Origin: Purshia tridentata
Taxonomy: Eukaryota > Streptophyta > Magnoliopsida > Rosales > Rosaceae
Assembly (NCBI GenBank): GCA_003254885.1
Contig: QANT01001786.1
Span: forward strand, 124,001 to 188,000
Length of the DNA stretch: 64,000 nucleotides
Direction: 5' to 3'
The notes beneath the pieces were generated by a model, which did not search any database, was not told the origin of the DNA, and saw nothing but the letters and a program-made list of their open reading frames with translations. Positions 24,301 to 36,119 of the stretch are shown here, piece by piece. Within the stretch, counting starts at the first letter, position 1, and each line of letters begins with the position of its first letter. Both the position numbers and the translations under genes were made by a program.

Positions 24301-25582
24301 AATATTGTAGAAACTAAAAGAACTCAAAGAAGTAGATTGGCTGAGACTTGGGGGTGCATGAAGGAAGAACTCATTTTGCTAATTGGGTCTGAAATTTGAT
24401 TCTATCAAGGCATAGGGTTAGAGAGAGAGGGTTTTTTGTCCAAAAAAAAAAAACCAAGAAAAAACCATTAACAAAAGCTCATTGACTCTTTGATTTCCTC
24501 TCTGGGTCTTTGTAAGTCAGCTGCAAACCCTCAAGTCCTTTTTTTAATTACTATTTTATATTTTTAGAATAGATTAATAGTGCAAAGTAAAATATATTTT
24601 TCTCTGTATTTGTTACTTGTCAGAATATATAATAGTTTCTCTGTCTTTTTCTCTTCCACAGATCCCAGTGTGAGAGAGAGAGAGAGAGGATCTGAAAATC
24701 TATTAACTTTGTTGGTACTGTGACGCAGACAGAGCCTCCTTGGCCTTTAGTATTGCACTATTGCTCACTGTCAAAATTTAAAGGTAAACTTTTCTCCGTA
24801 CTGAGGTTGGTTTGCATGCCATCTAACTTCTCTTAAGTATCTATCTGTAAACATTATAGAGAGAGAGAGAGAGAGAAGTCCAGTGGCTCTTTCTGCTTGG
24901 ATTTGGTATGATGGTTTCCAAAAGTCTTTGTGAAATAGTGTGAATGTGAGATAAGCTCTCCCTCTACCTTTTTGTGTATGTCTTCCTTTTCCTCTGCCTT
25001 ATTTGTTTGAGACCTTTTTGGGTTTACTTATTTTTTGGGTCTTTTTCAGTCCTGCCAAACCATTAGTCAAGCACAGCAGAAAAGGATGGAAATTTAGGGT
25101 TTTCCTATATAACCATACTATATAATAATTGTGATACGGGTCTTTGAGAGATTTATTTCTCATAGTTTTAAGAGAAGAGAGAGGGGGTGTGTGAACTGTG
25201 GATCAGGAAAAAGGGCTTTTCTTGTCCTGTTGCTCTTCTTTTCTTTTCTCTCTTTTATCTGAAACAGATTTTCTAGAGAGATAAAAGAGTTTTCTAGAGA
25301 GAGAGGGCCTTGAGTCATGCATGGGCGTTGACAAAGAAACAGCTTTTTCTTCTGTGTCTACTAAGAATACAATTCTCACCTTCTCAGAGTCTTTAGCTCA
25401 ATCTGGCAATCGCTGGGTAAGGTCAAAGATCGAGAATAAAAAATTCATTACATACCCATGTGAAAGTGATAGTGACTATATATATTCCCATTAAAACCTG
25501 CAGAGACAAAGGGTCAAATAGCTAGACAAAGGATTCAGAAAGATAGAAAGTCTTAATTTTTATTTTATTTTTCTCAGCTTTG
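24301..25582 (+). promoter_or_regulatory. Long GA-rich 5' leader of the HD-Zip IV gene
   Basis: The kilobase before the start codon is rich in GA/CT runs (for example near 24673 and 24860) and has several splice-like sites, as expected for a 5' UTR with introns. A four-residue upstream open frame begins with ATG at 25317. The transcription start cannot be fixed from sequence. Confidence 0.5.
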
Positions 25583-25779
25583 ATGAGTTTCGGAGGTTTG
25601 ATCAGCAGTGGGAGTGGTAATAGTGGAGGTGGGGGTGCAAGAGTTGTGGCTGATATTGCTCCACACAGCAGCCCCTACATGCCCAGTGGTGCCATTGTTC
25701 AGCCACACTTTCTCACTTCTACTCCCCCTATACCCAATTCAATGCAAAGCTCCTCTGCCCTCTCTCTTTCAATAGTATG

Positions 25780-25819
<40 letters not shown>

Positions 25820-28800
25820 ACTTAACTTGTTCCCTGATTAATTCTGCTCTGCCTCATTGTTGCTGTTTTTTATTGATCTTTTAATTTGTGGGCATGTCGT
25901 TGTTCTGCCTCTTGATGTGTGCTTTTGCAGCAGAACATGGACGGTCACAATGAACTGGGTCTTATTGCTGAGAATTTTGATCCTGGTATCGTGGGGAGGT
26001 TGAGGGATGATGAGTACGAGAGTAGGTCCGGAAGTGATAATTTTGAAGGCGCATCCGGTGACGATCAAGATGCCGGAAACGATCAACCACCCCGGAAGAA
26101 AAAGTACCACCGGCATACACCAAACCAAATTCAAGAACTCGAATCGTAAGATTTCTCATTTATATGTCTGCTATTTTGCTATTTTGTTCAGGATTGCGGG
26201 ACTTGGTAATAGGGGTTTTTGTTTTTTGATCTCTTGTTGTCGTGGTGTAGTTTCTTTAAGGAGTGTCCACATCCTGATGAAAAGCAAAGGTCAGAACTCA
26301 GCAAGAGGCTTGGCTTGGAGACTAAGCAAGTCAAATTTTGGTTCCAAAATAGACGAACCCAGATGAAGGTTTGTTGTCACAATTTTCAGTTTGCTCTATT
26401 TTTTGATTTAGTCTTGGTCAGATTTGATTTTCAATTTTGTGAATGATGGAATGCAAATTGATAATTTGAATCAGACGCAATTGGAACGACATGAAAATAT
26501 AATTCTTAGGCAAGAGAATGACAAGCTTCGAGCTGAGAATGGTGTGATGAAGGATGCTATGTCGAACCCAATATGCAACAATTGTGGTGGCCCTGCCATT
26601 CCTGGCCAAATTTCATTTGAGGAGCACCAACTTAGGATTGAGAATGCTCGATTGAAGGATGAACTGAACCGCATATGTGCTTTGGCAAATAAGTTCTTGG
26701 GCAGGCCCCTTTCGTCCTTGGCTGCTCCCATCTCTCTTCCAAGTTCAACCTCCGGTTTGGAACTTGCAGTAGGCAGAAATGGGATGGGAAATTTCAATGC
26801 TGTAGGCTCTGGGTTGCCAATGGGACTTGATTTAGGAGATGGGATTTCAAGCTCGTCGCCACTGATGCCTCAGATGAAATCCTCTATGGGCATGATGGGC
26901 AATGAAATGCCATATGAGAGATCTATGTACATAGATCTTGCATTGGCTGCTATGGATGAATTGGTTAAGATGGCTCAGGGAGATAGCCCCTTGTGGATCA
27001 AAAGTTCTGACGGTGGAAAAGAAATATTGAACCTTGAGGAGTACAGGACATTTTCTTGTGTTGGTATGAAACCTGGCGGTTTTGTAACTGAAGCTACAAG
27101 GGACACTTGTATGGTAATAATAAACAGCTTGGCTCTCGTAGAGACATTAATGGATGCGGTATGCTAGCTATCCTACCCTTTGTTTAATTGTGATGATTTA
27201 TTTGAACTGTCTGTTTGCAATGAGGATTCATAAGAATCATAACTATAATTTATTTTCTTGCTTATCTTTCATTCTCTCTCTACAAACATTTTCATGCATC
27301 ATTAGTGTTTGTGTTAAATAATTATGTTGTTAGTAGGTTAAGATGATGTGTTTAGTCTCTTGGTTAATTTCGACTAGTGATCCCAAAGGTAGAACAATGC
27401 TTAAATCTGGGTGTTTGAAATTTGAAAGTTAATCATTAGCTTTCTTTGAGTAGAATCGGTGGGCGGAAATGTTCCCTTGTTTGATTGCTAGAGCCTCCAC
27501 GATTGATACAATATCCAGTGGCATAAGTGGAACCAGAAATGGTGCTCTTCAAGTGGTGTGCCTCTTTCTTGCTCTCTTTTCTTCCCTCTCCCCCTCTCTT
27601 TCTGAGAATAACTCACAAAGATCTGATTTTGTAGATGCATGCCGAGCTTCAAGTGCTTTCTCCATTGGTCCCTGTGCGTCCACTGAGGTTTCTTCGTTTC
27701 TGCAAACAACATGCCGAGGGTGTGTGGGCTGTGGTTGATGTTTCTATTGACATCAATCAAGAAGGTTCCAATGCAAATCCCTTTTTGAACTGCCGGAAGC
27801 TTCCTTCTGGCTGTGTTGTGCAAGATATGCCCAATGGTTACTCCAAGGTAATAGCTGATGTTGATTCTTTATTCGTTACATTTTACCTTTCAATGCAATG
27901 TCATCGTTCTTTATGATTATTGAGCTGGCCATTGTTGGTATATTTTCCTTTCTACGTTATTAATGAGGTTTTTGAGCTGCATAATTTGAGTTTGTTGCGA
28001 AAACATCTTATGGACAGTTAAACTCACATAGTCCTAGCCTAGCTTGACTTGTGCTTCCAATAATTTTCTTTCTTGTTATCACTCAACAAAATTGCTTTCT
28101 TTTTTATTGGATTGCTCCTGTTGTAATATAGTAGGACTTTACGTAGAAATTCGTATCCTTTTTTATTATTATTTTTACTGAAGAAGATGCTTCCTCATTT
28201 TTATCATTATATAATCTTCAAACTATGAAGCCAGGGTTTGTCATTGTCTTTATTTTAATTACTCCACTGCTGCTCTAAGCTAGAGATGAGATAATCAAGG
28301 ATACTCAGAGTTTAATATTAGTGTAAACCATCATATCTATTTCCGTGTCTTGAATGTATATAATATTCATAATCTTTATGTGCTGGTGAAGGTAAAAACT
28401 TTGGAAATTTCAATCTTTGTCAGATAAAATATGTATTTGATGCTTCTATTCCCATCTCTCTTTCTGTCTTAATTCTTTCTTTATTGTCCACGAGACTAAA
28501 TGACCTGGATACAGTCTTATATTGTTGTATATTGAACTCCATGCAGTGTGATTTTCTGTACACTTTATTTTAATATGTTGTTAGTTTCTCCACAAGCCTG
28601 ATCAATTTTGACTTTTTAACTTGTTTGCCACACCTTCAATTAGTTTATAATTGCATGCCTTTGATTTCATGTCAACTCATCTCTAGGTGATATTATCTTT
28701 AGTACGCTAGTTGTCTTTATCTGATGCTTCTTTCTCTGTGCAATGTTTTTCTTGGGCTTTCGATGAATATGTTTCTATTTAAACTAAAAGTTACGAAGTG

Positions 28801-30390
28801 CTTTCTCTCTTAAATAGATGTAGTGAAAACTGAAAAGGGTCATTTTGTAAATTCATGAGGTGGGCCAGCAAGCTGCATGGCCTGTCCGACCAGTAAAGTA
28901 GGAACCAAGTACGGGAAGATGATTGGGTTACTAAATATTTTGATTTTATGGCGGATAATCTTATGGCAAACATGTCTAGAAATTAGTGAGTCCATTGATT
29001 TGTTGGTAATTTGGTATTGTTACTTTTGGACGCTCCTTTTTTGGAAATAACTTTATCAAGCTATTTCAAAACAGAATGATAGTTAACCATCAAGATATAT
29101 AAAGCTTTGCCCTTTTTCTTCTTTGTAATACCAATAACTCAATTGACTTTATTCTTTGGTCAACCAACTCGGTGGACTTAAAGATTGTTATGGCTGTACA
29201 TGAGCTTCAAAAAAATTTTAGGTGGGTGCTGCCTACTAATGGATAGTGACTTGCAGGTGACCTGGGTAGAACATTCAGAATATGATGAGAGTACCATCCA
29301 CCAACTCTTCCAGCAATTACTCCGTTCGGGTATGGGCTATGGTGCACAGAGGTGGCTTGCCACTCTTCAAAGGCAATGCGAGTGCTTGGCAATCCTCATG
29401 TCCTCTACCATCCCCAATGAAGATCACACAGGTCACTCCATTACTGCCTTCTAGTACTACATTTTTTTTGGGACAGATATGTGATGTAATTCATAATCTG
29501 ACTAACACCTATGTTAATTCTACAGCGTTAAATATCAGTGGTAAAAGAAGCATGCTGAAGCTGGCCCAGCGTATGGTTGATAACTTCTGTGCTGGGGTTT
29601 GTGCCTCATCTGTGCGCAAGTGGGACAAACTCTGTGTTGATAATGTTAGTGAAGATGTGAGGGTCATGACCCGGAAGAGTGTGGATGACCCTGGTGAGCC
29701 GCCAGGTGTCGTGTTGAGTGCCGCAACATCTGTTTGGATTCCAGTATCAAGGCAGAGGCTGTTTAATTTCTTGCGAGACCAACAGTTAAGGAGGGAGTGG
29801 GACATTTTGTCCAATGGTGGTCCAATGCAAGATATGGTCAGCATTTCCAAGGGGCATGCAGTTGGCAACTGTGTTTCTCTCCTTCGTGCCAATGTGAGCA
29901 ATATATAGTTATACTACTTGTCTTATTTTGTTGTACTATGTATTCATTCATTTGTTTGTTTCATTCATTCATTTGTACGTTTTTCTTTTTGTCGAGGTTT
30001 CAGGCTATTAATGCCAATGATAGTACAATGCTGATATTGCAAGAGACGTGGACAGATGCTTCAGGGTCACTAGTAGTGTATGCACCAGTTGACACAGCAT
30101 CAATTAATGTTGTGATGCAAGGTGGTGATTCTGCCTATGTAGCTCTCCTACCATCAGGATTTGCAATCCTTCCTCGTGGTACATCCGACTATGGTGGTCC
30201 ATCAGTGAAAGCAGAAGGCAATGGCTGCGATGGGGGTGGATGTCTGCTGACCGTTGGATTCCAGATCTTGGTTAATAGCCTTCCTACAGCCAAGCTGACC
30301 GTGGAGTCAGTTGAGACAGTTAGCAATCTCATCTCGTGCACAATACAGAAGATAAAATCCGCTCTTCAAATACATAATGTCGTTGTTTGA
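25583..30390 (+). CDS. HD-Zip class IV homeobox protein (ANL2/HDG1-like)
   Basis: Nine exons (25583-25774, 25931-26145, 26251-26368, 26475-27158, 27454-27555, 27635-27847, 29257-29431, 29526-29893, 30004-30390) join in frame to 817 residues, normal for the class. The N-terminus [10 protein letters not shown]...[11 protein letters not shown] resembles ANTHOCYANINLESS2-type proteins. The homeodomain (about 118-175) includes [16 protein letters not shown] and [13 protein letters not shown]. The zipper-loop-zipper follows with the CNNCGG motif that marks class IV. The START domain covers about 305-540, and the C-terminal START-associated region holds the VRKWDKLC and [16 protein letters not shown] motifs. 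These nuclear factors bind L1-box-type sites and direct epidermal identity, trichomes or pigment. Intron 6 is about 1.4 kb. The exon 2 acceptor is a tandem gcagcag, so an extra Gln may be optional. Whether it is ANL2 or HDG1 itself is open. Confidence 0.95.
25783..25817. repeat. (CT)n microsatellite in intron 1
   Basis: A run of about seventeen CT units directly after the first donor site of the HD-Zip IV gene. It also extends the pyrimidine-rich character of the intron. Confidence 0.9.
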
Positions 30391-31380
30391 AAAGCCATGC
30401 CTGCTGCTTAGTAAGCTTGATTTAATTTACCTGGTCTTTTTTCTTTTTGTGTTTTGAGAAAAAATTGATACATGAGATTATAGGGAGAATAGAATGGATA
30501 GTAAGGAGCTGGATATTAAGAAATTTCGCGTAAAGAGGTTTCGAGTCAAGAACGAACCGCATGTGGGAAGAATTATTTTGTGCTTATTACTAATAGGGGT
30601 TTGCTTCTAAACTTAGAACAAGAGTTGAAGAGTGGTGGTTCGGGTATTGACTCAGTGGACCAGCGAGGTAGACTCAGCTCTGTCTTTTGTGTTTGTTGAT
30701 TATGGATAAATTGGATACTATACAGAATTGTGACATTTGAGGAACTTGGTTTTCTATTGATTTTGTATGTTGCTACTTTTGGATTTGTTAACTCAAGTTT
30801 TATTTGTGCCTTGGCTTTTGGTTTTTGGAAGTTTATTTATTATTAAACTACCCCATCCGGTCCCTCTTTTTATATTGTTTTGCCCTTCAATCAAGCCCAC
30901 ATTGATCATGATTGTAAGAGGCCCACATAGATATTTTAAATGGGTTGATGATCATCATTCCAAGAACGGCATCTGTTACAAATAAGAAAATGAAAATCGT
31001 GTTTGGGCTTTGAAATATGAGCTAGCCCATACCATTTGCAGGCCTTTAAAATCTGGATCATCTCATCCTCGGCTGAGCTAAAGCCCATAACCCATTTCAG
31101 GATTTAATTTCAAAATTAGTCCTTCAATGAATACATACTTTTACACGTACGCCTTAAAAATACCTGTAATTTCTAATTTGCCTCTTAACATTTTATGTTT
31201 TTTTTCAATTTACATCCCGGGTTGGTTCCAAGCATTCTCTCCATCGCCTCCGGGGCAGCTGCTCCTCTATGTAACACAACACACTGTTACACACTTGGGT
31301 TCTGCTTCGAACCTGACCATCATCATCAACGCCAAAACCCTGCGCAAAACCCTAAATCCTAAAACCCCAGAAGAGCAAAA
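30391..31380. other. Spacer between HD-Zip IV and PORR genes
   Basis: Begins with the HD-Zip 3' UTR. The last 100 bases are the promoter or leader of the PORR gene, with telobox-like AAACCCTA at about 31345-31352 and related repeats (aaaccctg, aaacccc) within 60 bases of the start codon. Teloboxes are common upstream of plant translation and organelle-biogenesis genes. Confidence 0.6.
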
Positions 31381-32790
31381 ATGCACATATTCTTAGCTTA
31401 TGCAGCCAATCTCTTCAACCCCAAATCCAAAACCCTGAAACCCATCGCACTCATCCTCTACAATCTCACTTCCACAAGACCCATGTCCCAGTCCACCAAA
31501 ATACCCAAGAAGCTCGACAGGGTCCGCGACCACGGATACGACAACTACATGGAGGTCGAGAAAAAGACCCGCAAGGTTCTCAAGTTTCAGGACCTCATTC
31601 TCTCCCAACCCAACCAAATCATCCAAGTCTCTCGCCTCGACCTCCTCGCTCGCCGCCTCGGCTTCAAACAGTACGAAGCCGGTGCTTTCGTGCTCAAATT
31701 CCCACATGTTTTTGAGATTTACGAGCACCCTGTTCAGCGAATCCTCTATTGCCGCTTAACCCGAAAAGCCCACCTTCAAATTGAGCAGGAAAAGCAGGCT
31801 CTCATTGCCCAAATCCCTGACGCCGTGACCCGCCTCAGAAAGCTCTTGATGATGTCCAATACCGGCCGGCTTCGCCTCGAGCACGTTCGGATTGCGAGGT
31901 CTGCATTTGGGCTGCCAGATGATTTCGAATACTCGGTAATTATCAAGTACCCACAGTATTTTAGACTATTTGATGCTAAGGAAACTAGGAATAAGTACAT
32001 TGAGGTTGTTGAGAAAGACCCAAAATTGGAAGTAGCTTCTATAGAGAAGCTTCGGGAGAGAGAGTATAGGGAAAAAGGAATTGATGCTGAGAATATAAGG
32101 TTTTCATTCATTGTGAATTTTCCGCCTGGTTTTAAGATAGGGAAGTATTATAGGATTGCAGTGTGGAAATGGCAGCGGCTTCCTTATTGGTCTCCGTATG
32201 AGGATGTTACGGGTTATGACTTGAGGTCACTTGAGGCTCAGAAGCGAATGGAGAAGAGAGCGGTTGCTGTAATTCATGAATTGTTGTCGTTGACGGTGGA
32301 GAAGAAGATCACATTGGAGAGGATTGCTCATTTTAGAATGGCAATGAATTTGCCGAAGAAGTTGAAGGAGTTTCTTCTTCAACATCAGGGCATTTTTTAT
32401 ATTTCAACTAGAGGAAATCATGGGAAGCTTCATACAGTGTTTCTTAGGGAGGCTTATAGGAAGGGTGAGTTGATAGAGCCAAATGATTTGTATTTGGCAA
32501 GGAGAAAATTGGCTGAGTTGGTTCTAATAAGCCCAAGGAAGGCAAAAGTGGATAGCGAATTGGTTAGTTACAAAAGAGATTGGGGAGATGATGAGATGAG
32601 GCACATGGGAAGAGACAATGTTGAGAATGCTTTTGAAGATTTTGGGAGCAGTAATGTTGGGAAGGAGAGGGATGCAGCGGATAATATGAATTTAGATATG
32701 GGTGGCAATTATGACTCTGATTTTAGGGAGGATGATGATGATGATTGTGATGAAAAAATGGATGCAAATGATGTCCATGTAACAGAGTGA
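31381..32790 (+). CDS. PORR (plant organelle RNA recognition) protein, WTF/RPD1 family
   Basis: A single-exon gene of 469 residues. The N-terminus is basic and hydroxylated with few acids, fitting a mitochondrial or plastid transit peptide; an internal start at residue 35 (MSQSTK) is possible. The PORR/DUF860 domain runs from about residue 50 to 390, with its family repeats: LARRLGFKQYEAGAFVLKFP, then ARSAFGLPDDFEYSVIIKYP, FIVNFPPGFKIGKYYR and LPYWSPYED. The C-terminal tail is acidic, ending in a run of Asp. PORR proteins bind RNA and support group II intron splicing in organelles. Which introns this one serves is not visible. Confidence 0.93.
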   Translation: MHIFLAYAANLFNPKSKTLKPIALILYNLTSTRPMSQSTKIPKKLDRVRDHGYDNYMEVEKKTRKVLKFQDLILSQPNQIIQVSRLDLLARRLGFKQYEAGAFVLKFPHVFEIYEHPVQRILYCRLTRKAHLQIEQEKQALIAQIPDAVTRLRKLLMMSNTGRLRLEHVRIARSAFGLPDDFEYSVIIKYPQYFRLFDAKETRNKYIEVVEKDPKLEVASIEKLREREYREKGIDAENIRFSFIVNFPPGFKIGKYYRIAVWKWQRLPYWSPYEDVTGYDLRSLEAQKRMEKRAVAVIHELLSLTVEKKITLERIAHFRMAMNLPKKLKEFLLQHQGIFYISTRGNHGKLHTVFLREAYRKGELIEPNDLYLARRKLAELVLISPRKAKVDSELVSYKRDWGDDEMRHMGRDNVENAFEDFGSSNVGKERDAADNMNLDMGGNYDSDFREDDDDDCDEKMDANDVHVTE

Positions 32791-34375
32791 CTATGAAAAT
32801 TGGTGTTTCCTACATGGAAGCATCATAAATTCATAGTCAGGGAAGTTGCAATGAGAATGATGGTAGGAGAATCGATAATGGCATCATGTAACCTTTAGTA
32901 TCTTTGAAACGTAATGGGAGGACAATGGTCAAGTATAGCATTTATGATGATCATAATTTATCATCCATGGGCAGAGAAGCAGCTTAAATGGAGTTGGATT
33001 CTTGAAGATCAAGGAAAGAGTTTTGGTGCCAAATGGCCTTTTTGATATCTTCACAACTTGGAGTGATCCTGAAGTTGAAGTTTCAGGTGAGTTAAACTTT
33101 TGATGTGGCCATCTGGTCACCACCTTGACTTTTTACCTTACCAATCTGAAACAAACCATTTGATGAACTCAAACTTACGCAATTGGAAGAGATCGCAACT
33201 TCTTAACCTGGATCATCACCGCTGTTATCTTGTCTAATCTTGTGTTTTGTAAAATTGATACTAACAAATTAACAATAGACTGCAGACTCTGCAGTGCGGT
33301 GGATTCTGCTGTATACCATTGATCCAGAAGTTAAGAAATAATCAACTTGGAACATATGTTATCCATATATTCATTGATTTAGTTCATGACTCATGAAGTC
33401 TCTGTTTAAATCAGCTTTGTACCATTATGCTGTATATTTTCAGTAATACACATCAAAAATCTGAAAAAATTATATCTGTATACGGCTATTAACTTGTAGA
33501 ATTTCTGTGTTATTCACTTGAAAACCCTTATTTGTTGATGAGGAATTAATTAATGGTCTCATGGCGATAGTGTACGGACACTCACACATAGATGAATGGG
33601 AAACACTGAAACACTGAAACACTATTTTACCAGTGAGGCCTTGTGATATCAATTGGTTTGATGGGTGGGTTTGACAGACTTTAAATAGATCCAACAAAAA
33701 GCCCATTTGGACCCCGCTGTCTTCAATTTGGACCAACCCAACCCAAATTATAAAACCAATTCAAGTATTAACTTAAATACATTTTTAATTTTAAGGGTGA
33801 CAACAGAAAGGAAGCGAAAACCATAAAGTATAAACAAAGAAGAAGACGACATTGATCAGTTTTACATATTATTTGTGAACTGATAACTAGTCTCCAGCCA
33901 ATATTCATATAAACTTGTGAAATCGAATGTGAGATACCCATGATCTTGCTCAGAAAGTTAATGATCATAGTCAAAACAAAGTAGCCAATCGCCAATGGGT
34001 CAAAGAAGTCACTGAAAAGAGAGAGAGAAGAGGCTAGTATGTTAAAACGAAGAGGTGTGGGTTGAATAAATCAAACCTCGGGTCTGAATGGAATATTGAA
34101 ACAAAAAAAGAACTTAATCCTAGTGTGGAATAGCAGTCGCTGCATTCGTGTTACTTGCAGCACAAACAAAATCTTTACAACTCCTCCTAACTCCTTCTTC
34201 TCTCTCTCTCTCTTGGTTCGGATCAGTAAGCAGGAAAAACAACTGCCAGATTGAATGAACTCATTTGTTAGAAGTATGAGTACAACATTGGAAAGAGACG
34301 CAGGCCGAAAAGAAAAAAGTTGGGAAAGAAAGAGAAAATTAAGGGTACATAAATTCTTGTTAGTATATTGTCTCT
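32791..34375. other. Spacer between PORR and F-box/LRR genes
   Basis: Contains the PORR 3' UTR and AT-rich sequence. A short triplet-like repeat (gaaacact three times) occurs near 33600. From about 34276 a basic-peptide frame (GKRRRPKRKKLGKKEKIK, read at about 34286-34342) resembles the N-terminal lead of F-box genes, but it is not in frame with the F-box that follows. Confidence 0.5.
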
Positions 34376-35951
34376 CTTGTCAGTGAGTTGCCAGATGAAA
34401 TTCTTGTTAGTATAGTGTCTCTCTTGCCGCTAAAAGAAGCAGCAGCATCTACTAGTATGCTTTCCAGACGATGGCGCTATGTGTGGATGTCAACTAGGAA
34501 TCTCAACTTTGATGCTCAATTTGAACTTGGTAGAAACTGTGAGCCCTTCATTCAACTCAAACCAAAAGTAAGAGAGCAGGAAAGCCATAGATACGTCAAT
34601 TGGATAAATCATGTGATGGAACAACATAGAGGCCGAACCATCGAACAATTCAAGGCTTGCTTTTATATAAATAGTGGTTTTACAGATTCCATTGATAAAT
34701 GGATTCAATTTGCAGTGGAAAAGAGAGTTGAAATTCTTGAGTTGAAGTTTTTTCCAACGCTTGGTTTTAATTCTTCCAAAAGTAGCTATAAATTTCCGGA
34801 CCAAATATTAGGTCTCGGAGAAGGGAAACACTTGTATTCTGACATTCCAAGACTACACTCATGTGGATACAATAATGGATTCAAGTCCCTCAGAGTTCTT
34901 TTTTTCCAATGGGTTGATGTGACTGATGAAGTTCTTGAGTACTTGTTTTCTCACTGTTCACTTCTTGAACGACTGACAGTGTATGGTTCCGAAAAATTGG
35001 TTAATTTAAAAGTTGTTGGTCCATCGATTGCACTGAAGTATTTAGACATACAATATTGTTATGGCCTCAAAAGCATTGAGATTTGTGATGCAAACCTTGT
35101 TTCATTTACTTATGATGGAGAGGTGATAAACCTGATTCTCAGTAATGTACCATTGCTTGTTGAGGTATCCATTAATGAGAGGTCGACTCGCATTCCCAAC
35201 TTTAAATTCATGAAACTGAAGCTTCCCTTCACCCAACTTTCATGTTGTCTTTCTCATCTCCAGATTCTCATTATGGATACAGAAGGAGTGGTTAGTATAT
35301 GCACTTATGATAATGTGTTTGTTTGTTTTTCCTTTCGGATTATGTCATATAATACTCTTTTTTTGGCTTATAGGTCTATGATCAGAAGCATGAATTTCCT
35401 ATATTAGCAAATCTCAAGCATTTGGAATTATTAGTTCGAGCAGATGATCGTTCGGCTCTTGGTCATTTAACTTCTTTTATGAAGGCATCTCCTTTTTTGC
35501 AGCGACTTGTGTTGAAGGTATATGTTTGATTCGTATTTAGGTTATATAGTAAAAATTTTGGTAATTTTGTTTATTTCTGTTTGATCCATTACCAATTTTG
35601 AAGAAAATAAAGTAGGAACATGGTGATTAATTGTTGTTGTTGCGTATGTTGGTGCAGATGGATTTGATAGATGAATCCGGGAAAACAGGAAAAGTACAGA
35701 AAGTTGGCATATGGCGGCATCATAATCTGAAGGTAGTGGAAATAGTAGGGTATCGTGCTCGTAAATGTGTTGTTGAAAAGGTCATGTACTTAATAAATAA
35801 TGTGGCTTCACTGAAGAAACTAGTTATCGATCCTACTGAAATGGATAGGGGAATTGAACAAGCCAAAATGGAAGCCAAGGCAAGACATCATGCCATGCAA
35901 TTCCTTGAACCAAAACTGCCTTCAACTATTTCATTTGTATGCCTCGAGTAA
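34376..35951 (+). CDS. F-box/LRR protein with disturbed N-terminus
   Basis: Three exons (to 35290, 35374-35517, 35658-35951) join in phase 0. The protein starts within the F-box: ELPDEILVSIVSLLPLKEA, then SMLSRRWRYVW. LRR_2-type repeats follow (ERLTVYGSEKLVNLKVVG, LKYLDIQYCYGLKSIEICD). The end is FBD-like, with LKVVEIVGYRARKCVVEKV. The frame has no ATG before the F-box; the first internal ATG (about 34456) would delete most of it. Upstream, a basic lead typical of this family is present but out of frame, and a direct repeat of about 29 bases (34350 and 34398) spans the break. The family supplies SCF substrate receptors. The gene is either a recent pseudogene, uses an unseen upstream exon, or is misassembled here. 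The LTR element begins 16 bases past its stop codon. Confidence 0.7.
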
Positions 35952-35967
35952 TCTGGGGTTTGTTATC

Positions 35968-36119
35968 TGTTGGGCTAATTAAATATCCAGCCCATGTTCT
36001 ATAGAAGCTTGTAGAATACTCTCCATTCTTAAGTTGGTGAAATTATCTAGAGAACTCCACAAATGTTGAATATTGGTTTGAGTTTGTGTTTTTCCCATTC
36101 TATCTAATCGATCCTAACA
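35968..36119 (+). repeat. Upstream LTR of the copia fossil
   Basis: Begins TGTTGGGCTAATTAAATATC and ends CTAACA. It is much shorter (152 bases) than the downstream copy and shares its first 100 and last 50 bases or so. TGGGCT...AGCCCA forms a small inverted repeat near its start. Confidence 0.88.
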
